Below the pieces are notes generated by a model. It was not told the origin of the DNA. It searched no databases and saw only the letters and a program-made list of their open reading frames with translations. From Bacteroidota bacterium (lineage in GTDB: Bacteria; Bacteroidota; Bacteroidia; JABEUT01), in NCBI GenBank assembly GCA_013289475.1, contig JABCZW010000002.1, positions 76,265 through 112,965 on the forward strand: DNA of 36,701 bases. The letters run 5' to 3'. The translations under genes and the position numbers were made by a program. Below, piece after piece: positions 12,001-17,200 of this stretch (positions are counted from its first letter, which is position 1; each line of letters starts with the position of its first letter).

Positions 12001-13007
12001 GCGGTGGAAGTACAGTAAGCTTAAATGGTGCGGTAAGTCATGCAATAGGTGGTATATGGACTACTTCAGGCACAGGTACTTTTGCTCCGAATGATTCCGC
12101 AATGAATGCTACCTACGTTCCTGGCAGTTCAGATGTGAGTAATGGAGCTGTAACGCTAATACTTACCACCAAAGGAAATAATAGCTGCAGTGCTTCAGCA
12201 GATTCACTTAAAGTAATAATACAATCCAAGCCTGTTGCCAACTTTGCCAGCTCAACGGCTTGCCTTGGTTCAACAGTTAACTTTACTGATGCATCAACTG
12301 TAAAAGTAGGTGCTATAACAGCATGGCACTGGACTTTTGGTGGTGGAAATTCAACGGTTCAGAATCCTACAAGTACATTTAACAGCACAGGCCTGCAACC
12401 AGTAACATTAGCGGTTGCTACCAGCGCAGGTTGTTCTGATACAGTTACCAGAAGTATTTATGTGAATCCATTACCTGTATCCTTGTTCAACTTTACAACA
12501 TATTGCCAGGACTCGGCACAATTTGCAGATGTGTCTACAATTACTGCGGGAAGTATTAAAACATGGTTATGGAAATTTGGTGACTCTGCCAGCAGTATGT
12601 TAGAGAATCCTTCGCATACTTATGCTGCAACCGGCGGCTATTGGGTAGCACTTGTTGTTACATCTGATTCAGGTTGCTCTGCATCTCAGAAAGATTCATT
12701 GAATGTAGAACCTTGCAATAACCAAAATGGTGTAACTACACCTGCTGTACCTAGTGCATTTACCCCTAATGGTGACGGCAATAACGATATATTATATGTA
12801 AGAGGTGGACCGTTCAGTATGTTCGATTTCAGAGTGTTTAATGAATGGGGTAATGAAATATTCCACTCAGTAGTTCAAAGCAGCGGATGGGATGGTAAGA
12901 TACATGGTGCACCTCAACCGGAAGGCTCTTATGTATGGACACTTACAGGTACTACTGTTGATGGTAAGAGTGTAAAAATGACCGGTGACGTTACATTATT
13001 GAGATAA
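3..13007 (+). CDS. Giant T9SS-secreted Ig-like repeat surface protein, type B sorting domain (5' partial)
   Basis: The reading frame is open to the window's left edge (first full codon at 3), so the ATG at 42 is probably internal and the signal peptide is missing. Using ATG42 numbering, residues 1-73 are the end of an unrecognised domain (VFYLAGHDY, INGARMYLNA). Residues about 74-158 form a divergent Ig-like unit. Then come one class-2 unit, sixteen class-1 units of 76 aa, a mosaic of class-2 units with one more class-1 unit, and twenty-four class-3 units of about 88 aa. Two PKD domains follow (TAWHWTFGGG, KTWLWKFGDS). The C-terminus matches the gliding-motility-associated type B T9SS sorting domain: PSAFTPNGDGNND, FRVFNEWGNEIF, GWDG, ending VTLLR. 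Almost every Ig-like unit has two Cys. The likely role is a cell-surface adhesin or filament exported by T9SS. Its ligand cannot be told from sequence. The stop codon overlaps the next frame, a PorP/SprF gene, which suggests co-expression. Confidence 0.93.
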   Translation, partial: TTVIAHPSLWRPEMYKCVSFSNTSGTTDTIVASSIHLNNPDSTGGNVFYLAGHDYQTNTTNADEIAVLNWINGARMYLNATFVPANRPTPTPLQAGSNVTICQGSSTTLGGSPTGPASGVGTTYTWSPSTGLNNSNSANPIATPTVTTTYTVFVSSSGCSYLPASVVVTVIPTPATPTTGGNTPVCVGSALNLTASTVTGATYSWTGPNSFTSSSQNPSIASVTTAAAGTYSVIATISGCPGSAGTVTIAVNITPTVSVSGPVTICSGNSTTLTASGATTYSWSPNTNLSATTGASVTASPTSTTTYTVTGTSGSCTSSAQTVVVTVNTTPTVTLSAPPTICSGNSTTLTASGATTYSWSPNTNLSATTGASVNATPTSTITYSVTGTTGGCTSTPTTVVVTVNTTPTVSLSAPPTICSGNSTTLTASGATTYSWSPNTNLSATTGASVNANPASTITYSVTGTTTGCPSVPATVVVTVNTTPTVTLSAPPTICSGNSTTLTASGATTYSWSPNTNLSATTGASVNASPNSTITYSVTGTTTGCPSVPATVVVTVNATPTVTLSAPPTICSGNSTTLTASGATTYTWSPNTNLSATTGASVNASPTSTATYTVIGTTGGCTSTPTTVVVTVNTTPTVTLSAPPTICSGNSTTLTASGATTYTWSPNTNLSATTGASVNANPASTITYSVTGTTASCPSVPATVVVTVNTTPTVSLSAPPTICSGNSTTLTASGATTYTWSPNTNLSATTGASVSASPNSTITYSVTGTTTGCPSLPATVVVTVNATPTVTLSAPPTICSGNSTTLTASGATTYTWSPNTNLSATTGASVNANPASTITYSVTGTTASCPSVPATVVVTVNTTPTVSLSAPPTICSGNSTTLTASGATTYTWSPNTNLSATTGASVNASPNSTITYSVTGTTTGCPSSPATVVVTVNTTPTVTLSAPPTICPGNSTTLTASGATTYSWSPNTNLSATTGASVSANPSSTITYTVTGTTGSCTSSPQTIVVTVTPTPTVTLSAPPTICSGNSTTLTASGATTYTWSPNTNLSATTGASVNANPTATITYTVIGTTGCPSAPTTVVVTVNTTPTVSLSAPPTICSGNSTTLTASGATTYSWSPNTNLSATTGASVNANPASTITYSVTGTTTGCPSAPATVAVTVNTTPTVTLSAPPTICSGNSTTLTASGATTYTWSPNTNLSVTTGASVNANPSSTITYSVTGTTTGCPSAPATVVVTVNTTPIVSLSAPPTICSGNSTTLTAIGATTYTWSPNTNLSATTGASVNANPNSTITYSVTGTTTGCPSSPATVVVTVNTTPTVSLSAPPTICPGNSTTLTASGATTYSWSPNTNLSATTGASVNASPTTTITYTVIGTTTGCPSAPQTIVVTVTSAPTVTLSSPPTICSGSTTTLTASGATTYTWSPNTNLSATTGSSVIASPTSTITYTVVGTTGCPGTPVTIVVTVNPIPATPTAGSNSPICLGGAINLTASVVGGATYSWTGPNSFSSSSQNPSIASAVLPDGGTYSVTATVSGCTSPAGTTVVIVNPPPPAPTVGSNSPVCTGNKLNLTASAIASATYSWAGPNSFSSSSQNPSILGVTAAAAGTYSVNATVPGCATGPDGTVTVVVNTTPTVTLSAPPTICSGSSTTLTASGATTYTWSPNTDLSATTGASVNSNPVSTITYTVTGTTTGCPSAPAKVVVTVNPIPATPTAGSNSPICLGGAINLTASAVGGAVYSWTGPNSFTSSSQNPSIASSVLADSGTYSVTATVGGCAGPAGITYVIVNPPPAAPTAGSNSPICAGSTLTLTANTISSAVYSWTGPSSFSSSSQNPSIIAATVSATGTYSVTATVPGCVTSPVGTVAVVVNPIPAAPTAGSNGPLCSGSTLNLTASAIATATYSWTGPNSFTASIQNPSLAGVTTADAGTYSVTATANSCTGPAGTVTVAINDPAIVVAGPPQTVCANNDSVKLNGTSSTGSAQWSSSGTGSFKPTNTTLNAVYIPSNADTAAGSITLTLTSKNNGACSPVTDNLVVTITDAPKANAGPNQTVCGNNDVVILNGSFNSAASGAVWSTSGTGVFSPNNTTMNATYTPSSADTAAGSVIITLTTTGNGQCKAVSSSMTVTITNAPNVYPGSNVSLCKNNANVSLNGVTSTGSGTWSTSGAGTFTPNNTTLNATYIPSSADTAAGSVTLTLTSGANGTCTPVSQSITATFTPIPKVTTGPNVAVCANNDSIKLSGTSTTGAGQWATSGTGTFSPNNTTLNATYVPSNADTAAGTVTLTLSSTNNATCLGVSKGMTVTFTHAPTDNAGSDASACSNNANVTLNGSFTIASGAIWSTSGTGVFSPNNTTMNAVYVPSTADTTANGVTLVLTTTGNGSCKAVTDTMKIAYTTSPNVEAGNNTKVCLSSPNYTLSGYSSTTKGIWSTLGTGAFLPSNTTLGATYVPSTADTAAHTVTLILTSTNNGGCNPVSDTIVLTYTKIPSVTAGSNQTVCANNDNVSLNGTSTTGTGIWTSTGSGIFTPNNTTLNATYVPSNADTAAGSVKLTFTATGGCSPVAKSIIITITHAPFVEAGPDQAVCRNNANVTLNGYVGGGTTTGQWSTSGSGVFTPGNTTLNAVYVPSTADTTAGKVNIVLTSTGNGSCNAVTDTMVITYTKIPVVNAGPDATVCANNDSVKLAGSSTTGTGQWSTSGTGAFVPNNSTLNATYVPSNADTGVGSVTLTLTSTTNGGCIPVTDQMVITINHAPTANAGPDQSVCANNANVNLAGIVTTASGGQWSTSGTGTFSPNSTTLNATYIPSAADTTAHKVTLVLVTTGNGLCKTVTDTMIVTITPAPKVEAGNNALVCVTSPNVVLNGTSSTGSGQWSTLGDGSFTPNNTTLNATYIPGNNDTVSGSVKLILTSSANVNCNAVTDTMMIKYAKPPKDNAGSNTTVCANKDTVSLSGFSTTGSGIWNTSGSGSFSPNNTALNGKYIPGNADTTAGTVNLTLTSTNNGGCSAAANSLTVTITPAPTVNAGPDQTVCANAIVTLSGSVNSVASGGQWSTSGSGTFTPNNTTLNAIYTPSTADTTAHTVTLVLTTTGNGLCKAATDTMIVTINPGPRVNAGPDAGVCLSSPDYTLSGYSSTGSGTWTTSGSGSFSPNANTLNATYIPSTADTSAKTVTLVLTSANNGSCSVSTDTIVLIYTTTPSVNAGGNQTVCANNATVTLSGSSGTGSGVWSTSGTGTFSPNNTTLNGTYIPSSADTTAGTVTLTLTTSGGCSPVSNSMVVTITPAPFANAGADQFACKNNPDVTLNGYVGGGASTGVWSTSGTGSFVPNNTTLNATYVAGSADTAAGKATLVLTTTNNGTCLATTDTMVIHYTAPPVVNAGPDANSCANNFVTLNGTITGGSGTGVWSTTNGTGTFSPNNTTLNASYLPSNGDTLVKNIVLVLTSTNNGTCLAITDTMIVTVNPGPIVGAGADQTVCANNPNITLSGSIVHATGGLWTTLGSGSFSPNNTALNATYVPGASDITAGSVKLVLSSTGNGLCTTATDTMVVTFSPAPIVNAGNNIFICTGSTTASLNGTITGGAATGKWTTLGSGTFTPNDSALNATYNLSTSDTTAHKVTLVLTSTHNGTCFAVTDTVIIKVTPVPNAFAGSDTTVCATTDSIPLHGIVTGGSGTGVWKTLGSGKFTPNDSILGAYYKPSAADTSAHTVKLVLTTTNACMPVTDTMMINFNPAPVINAGVNQTICANNPDVMLSGSVMHASGGKWTTLGSGTFVPNDSALNATYIPSAADVTADSVKLVLSSTGNGLCTTATDTMMVKFSPSPKVNAGSNIFICTGSTTAILNGSVTGGATTGKWITLGSGTFTPNDSALNATYNLSAADTTAHKVTLVLRSTNNASCLAVTDTVIIKITPVSTAFAGADTTVCASAGSVPIHGIITGGSGTGKWTSLGSGTFTPNDSTLSAAYMPSTADTSAHSVKLILTSTNTCMPSSDTMVINFNPLPIAHAGVDQTICGGSTVSLNGAVSHAIGGIWTTSGTGTFAPNDSAMNATYVPGSSDVSNGAVTLILTTKGNNSCSASADSLKVIIQSKPVANFASSTACLGSTVNFTDASTVKVGAITAWHWTFGGGNSTVQNPTSTFNSTGLQPVTLAVATSAGCSDTVTRSIYVNPLPVSLFNFTTYCQDSAQFADVSTITAGSIKTWLWKFGDSASSMLENPSHTYAATGGYWVALVVTSDSGCSASQKDSLNVEPCNNQNGVTTPAVPSAFTPNGDGNNDILYVRGGPFSMFDFRVFNEWGNEIFHSVVQSSGWDGKIHGAPQPEGSYVWTLTGTTVDGKSVKMTGDVTLLR
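762..4400 (+). repeat. Sixteen tandem 228-bp (76-aa) class-1 Ig-like repeats
   Basis: The unit runs from TPTV through the core TICSGNSTTLTASGATTY, SPNTNLSATTGASV and the end VVVTVN. The 228-bp period was checked directly: the string atgttcag lies at 1253 and 1481. Some units are shortened by one codon. A seventeenth copy lies apart at about 4888-5115. Each unit has one Cys in TIC and one near GCPS, spaced as for an intradomain disulfide. The units contain no charged residue. Several unit pairs are identical over more than 100 bp, which indicates recent duplication or gene conversion. Confidence 0.93.
4401..5849 (+). repeat. Class-2 Ig-like repeat mosaic (five units plus one class-1 unit)
   Basis: The units of about 81 aa carry the pattern AGSNSP-x-C, LNLTAS, YSWTGPNSF, SSSQNPS and GTYSVTATV followed by a second Cys. 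They begin near 4401, 4642, 5116, 5359 and 5605. One class-1 unit interrupts them at about 4888-5115. A sixth class-2 unit lies upstream at about 512-761. The pair at 4401 and 5116 shares the long protein string SNSPICLGGAINLTAS, so the block looks partly duplicated together with its neighbours. These units resemble the Ig-like domains common in Bacteroidota giant adhesins. Confidence 0.85.
5850..12224 (+). repeat. Twenty-four tandem class-3 Ig-like repeats (about 88 aa each)
   Basis: Each unit reads roughly NAGPDQTVCANN, a strand ending LNG or LSG, W-S/T-T-x-GSG-x-F-x-PN, TTLNATY-x-PS-x-ADT, then VTLVLTST-x-NG-x-C and TDTM-x-V. I counted 24 copies by hand. They are more diverged from each other than the class-1 units, so the array is probably older. 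Two internal segmental duplications are visible, with offsets of 2118 bp and 801 bp. Each unit keeps exactly one pair of Cys. Confidence 0.88.
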
Positions 13008-13027
13008 TGAGAATAAAGAGTATTATT

Positions 13028-14041
13028 ATGAAAAAAATTATAACATATTCCATTTTAATTATTGCAATAAGCAATAATGCTGCATTTGCACAAGATTATC
13101 ACTTGTCTCAATACGACATGGCTTCTATGTATCTTAATCCTGCCCAAACAGGAATGTACGGCGGTGATAAAGGCGATTACAAGTTTTATAACGATTATCA
13201 TTCGCAATGGGCAGCACTTAGCAAGCCGTTTACCACAGAGTATCTTGCATTTGATATGCCGGTGAAAAAGTGGGATAAAAATTTTGGTGTTGGTGCGTAT
13301 TTTATAAACAATGCTGCACCTGCAGGAAATTTTAACACAATGACTTTTATGGGTTCTGTTGCATATGACATTATGAGCAAGGATAATTCAAACGGCAAGC
13401 ATTATTTAACAACAGGTTTGCAACTTGGCTTTTTCTATAAGAATTTCAATGCTAATAACTTTACTTACGATGATCAATATTCTGCCACATTGGGTGGATT
13501 CGATCAGAATATTCCAAGTGGTGAGGGTTATAGTAAAATGGCAATGGCAAACTTTGATGCCAATTATGGCATTTTTTATAAATATATTGATAATACTAAG
13601 AATTTTCACCCCTTTGCAGGTTTTGCCCTTCAACACCTGACTTTCCCTAATGAATCATTTACAGTGCAAAAAAGTCATTTGCCAATGCGCTTTAATTTTA
13701 ATGGGGGATGTGATATGCAGATTAACGAGTCGTTGAAACTGGTGCCTATGTTTCTTTATATGAATGAAGCAGGTGCTACTGAATTTGATATAGGTATGCT
13801 TGGGTATTATGAAATAAATGGCGGTCCCTTTAAAGCGATGTTGGGAGCTGATTACCGTGCTGCAGATGCCTTTGTTATTCATGCAGGTATGAAATATGGT
13901 GAACATGTTTTCAGGTTTAGTTATGATGTGAATACATCTTATCTGAATGCCTTTACCGGTGGCCGTGGGGCATGGGAATTTTCAATTATTATTACCGGCA
14001 TAAAGGGCCAGCCATTATTCAATAATAAGAGCCAATTCTAA
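13028..14041 (+). CDS. PorP/SprF family T9SS outer-membrane protein
   Basis: The protein has a lipid-free signal peptide (MKKIITYSILIIAISNNAAFA, cleavage before QDYH). The mature start QDYHLSQYDMASMYLNPAQTG is typical of the PorP/SprF family (type IX secretion membrane protein, predicted outer-membrane beta barrel). The reading frame also offers an ATG at 13007 that overlaps the preceding stop codon (taATG). I prefer 13028 because it gives a canonical signal peptide, while the 13007 start adds seven unneeded residues. In Flavobacterium johnsoniae, SprF is needed for secretion of the giant adhesin SprB, and type B sorting domains generally depend on a cognate PorP/SprF protein. The position right behind a type B giant gene therefore suggests a dedicated export or anchoring partner. 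That pairing is an inference from context. Confidence 0.9.
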   Translation: MKKIITYSILIIAISNNAAFAQDYHLSQYDMASMYLNPAQTGMYGGDKGDYKFYNDYHSQWAALSKPFTTEYLAFDMPVKKWDKNFGVGAYFINNAAPAGNFNTMTFMGSVAYDIMSKDNSNGKHYLTTGLQLGFFYKNFNANNFTYDDQYSATLGGFDQNIPSGEGYSKMAMANFDANYGIFYKYIDNTKNFHPFAGFALQHLTFPNESFTVQKSHLPMRFNFNGGCDMQINESLKLVPMFLYMNEAGATEFDIGMLGYYEINGGPFKAMLGADYRAADAFVIHAGMKYGEHVFRFSYDVNTSYLNAFTGGRGAWEFSIIITGIKGQPLFNNKSQF

Positions 14042-14169
14042 AGTCAATAGTTTAGTATCAATTGATTTTCCTGATAAAAATCATGTTTATTTCTGTATCT
14101 TTTTACTGAATTCGCAGTTAAATGGCGTAGGTGGAGGGTATTTTATGCAATTTGAACTGGAATATAAGG

Positions 14170-14177
14170 TATCTTTG
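14170..14177 (+). promoter_or_regulatory. Bacteroidota-type -7 element (TATCTTTG) upstream of the SprB-repeat gene
   Basis: TATCTTTG matches the TAnnTTTG -7 consensus. A TTTG lies at 14151-14154, but only 15 bases upstream, shorter than the usual 19-21. The predicted transcript start near 14181 gives a leader of about 50 bases. The rest of the 191-base gap (14042-14232) shows no convincing terminator for the upstream genes. Confidence 0.45.
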
Positions 14178-14232
14178 CAGCCTGATTATTAAGATGAAAC
14201 AACAATTATTAACCTCTATAATTTTTTAATTG

Positions 14233-17200
14233 ATGAAGACTAAAGCTCTACTAGTGGGAATAGGAAGTTTATTTCTTTGCTTAACTGCATTTGCCACCAC
14301 AAAAGAAAACAATGCACATTCTGCATCAGCAGGCTGCCCGACTATTACAGTTACAATTACAAAACAAACAAATGTAAGTTGTAATGGAGGTAATAATGGG
14401 AGTGCTATTATTACTGCAAGTGGCGGGGTCACACCATATACCTATACGTGGACTCCTTCCGTTTCAACAACTGATACAGCGAGTAATCTTACTGCAGGTA
14501 ATTATACTGTTACCGTAACAGATAAAAATGGCTGTACCAGTATAAAAAAGCTAGTTATTGCACAACCATATGCATTAAAAGATGTACCAGCTGTAATTAA
14601 TGTTAAATGTTTTGGAGGAAAGACAGGTGTTGCAACTGCGGGAGTATTAGGAGGGACACCGGCATATAAATATAGTTGGGCTCCTTCTGGCGGGACAGGG
14701 GCTTCTGCAGCTAACTTAAGTGCAGGAACTTATTCCGTTACTGTAACCGATAAAAATGGCTGTATTTTAACTACATCTGTTACAGTCACCCAACCTGCTT
14801 CAGCTATAACTGCAACCGTAACTACCACTCCTGAAAGTTGTAATGCCGGAAGTAATGGCACTGCAACCGCAACTGCAAGTGGTGGAACTCCATCATATAT
14901 TTATAAATGGAACAATACGGCAACTACTCAAACAATAATTAATGTAACAAGTGCTACTTATACCTGTACTGTTAAAGATGCTAATGGGTGTAGTGTTGTT
15001 GCTTCGGCCAAAGTGCCGCAACCAACTGCAATAAGTCTTTCAAAAGCGGCAGTACTCCCAGCTTGTAATAAGAATAATGGTTCTGCTTGGGGCAATGCTT
15101 CCGGTGGAGTATCTCCGTATTCCTATTCATGGTCATCTGGTGCAACAACTGATACTGCATTAAATCTACCAGCAGGATCATACACTTTAAATGTAACTGA
15201 TGCAAATGGTTGCAATATTTCTACAACGTCTATTTTATCAAATTCAGGAATTACAGCTTCTACTGTTGTAACAAATGTTACTTGTTATGGTTCTGCTAAC
15301 GGAATGATAACAACTTCAATTACTGGAGCTGTCTCTCCGTATAGTTATTCATGGGCTCCATCAGGTGCAACAACCTCATCTTTAAGTTCGCTTAGCCCAA
15401 GTGCATATACAGTTACTATAACCGACAAAAATGGCTGCGAAGGAATAGCCAGGGCAACTGTAACCCAGCCTTCATTATTGCGTGATAGTATTGTCAGCTC
15501 TACAAATATTAAATGTAATGGCAGTAATACTGGAAGCGCTAAGGTAGGTGTAAAAGGTGGTACTGTACCTTACAAATATAGCTGGGCACCTTCAGGTGGA
15601 ACAGCTGCTACTGCAAGTAATTTAGGTGCAGGTACATATACAGTTACTATAACCGATAAAGATAATTGCACCGGTACTTCAACAGTTACTATAACACAGC
15701 CCGCGGCTCCTTTATCTGCAAATGTGACTTCAAGTTCGAGCCCTTTGTGTAATGGAAATAATAATGGTAGCGCAGCAGTAACAGTAAGTGGTGGTACAAC
15801 TCCATATACTTACAAATGGACTCCATCCGGTGGCACCAAGGCCTCTGCAACCGGACTTACAGGAGGTACATATACATGTACAGTTACCGACAAAAATAAT
15901 TGTACTTCCGCACCATTTGTAACACTTACTAACCCTCCGCTATTAACTGCAAATATTTCTTCCAGTACAAACCCATCATGTAGCGGAGGTGGAAGTGCCA
16001 CTGTAACTGCAGGTGGAGGAACAACTCCATATACATATAGCTGGGCCCCTTCCGGAGGAACAAGCTCTGCGGCGGTAGGCCTGGTAGGCGGTTCATATAC
16101 TGCAACAGTTACCGATGCAAATTTATGTACGGCAACGGCCACAGTTACGTTAACCAGCCCTTCTTCTTTAGCTGCAAATATTACAGCAACTGTTGATCCC
16201 ACATGTAGCAATACTACTGATGGCAGTATTACAGCAAGTGTAAGCGGCGGAACAACTCCATATACATATACCTGGGCTCCTTCAGGAGGCACAAATGCAA
16301 CAGCAAGTAGCCTGGGGGTTGGAACCTATACGCTTACTGTAAGTGATGGTGGTGGTTGTAATATTATTAAAAGTGTTACTCTTTCTACTTCTGCTGTAGC
16401 AGCATCAATTAATACAAGTACGAACCCTTCCTGTAATGGTACTGCCACCGGTAGTGCTATAGTTACTCCCGGAGGTGGCACGTCTCCATATACTTACAGT
16501 TGGTCTCCTTCCGGCGGTACTGGGGCAACTGCAAGTAATTTAAGCGCCGGGTCGTATACGGTTACTGTTACAGATAATCATAGTTGTACAGCTACAGCTA
16601 CTGTAACACTTACCGATCCACCATTGCTGACAGCCGCAATCAGCTCCAGTACAAATCCTTTATGTAATGGAGATTTTAACGCAAGTGCTGTTGTAACAGC
16701 TTCGGGCGGAACAACCGGCTATACATATTCATGGGCTTTGGTTGGAGGTACAGGTGATACAGCATCAGGATTAAATGCCGGCACATATACTGCAACAGTT
16801 ACCGATGCAAATTTATGTACAGCAACTGCTACTGTGACACTTACCGATCCTGTTGTTCTTACAGCATCTATAGGCTCAAGCAGTAATCCTGCTTGTAATG
16901 GTAATAGTGATGGTAGTGCTACCGTAACCCCAGGAGGCGGTACAAGCCCGTATAATTATTCATGGTCTCCTTCAGGAGGTACAGGGGCAACTGCAAACGG
17001 ACTTTCAGCGGGTGGATATACAGTTACTGTAACTGATGCAAATTTATGTACAACTACAGCAAATGTAACACTTACCAATCCTGCTGTATTAACAGCTTCT
17101 ATTTCTGGTAGTAATGATCCTTTATGTAACGGAAATAGTAATGGTAATGCTACTGTAACAGCAGGCGGAGGTACAACACCGTATTCATATTCATGGACTC

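Noticed and set aside
13007..13027. ATG at 13007 as the start of the PorP/SprF gene
   Set aside because: It adds seven residues ahead of a complete signal peptide starting at 13028. It remains possible because of translational coupling with the upstream stop.
14042..14110. Possible terminator after the PorP/SprF gene
   Set aside because: Only weak AT hairpins (for example around TCAAT...ATTGA) are present and none is followed by a T run.
14194..14229. 11-codon frame (MKQQLLTSIIF) in the leader of the SprB-repeat gene, ending three bases before its start codon
   Set aside because: It could be a coupling or leader peptide, but at 11 codons in AT-rich DNA it is expected by chance and shows no regulatory signature.
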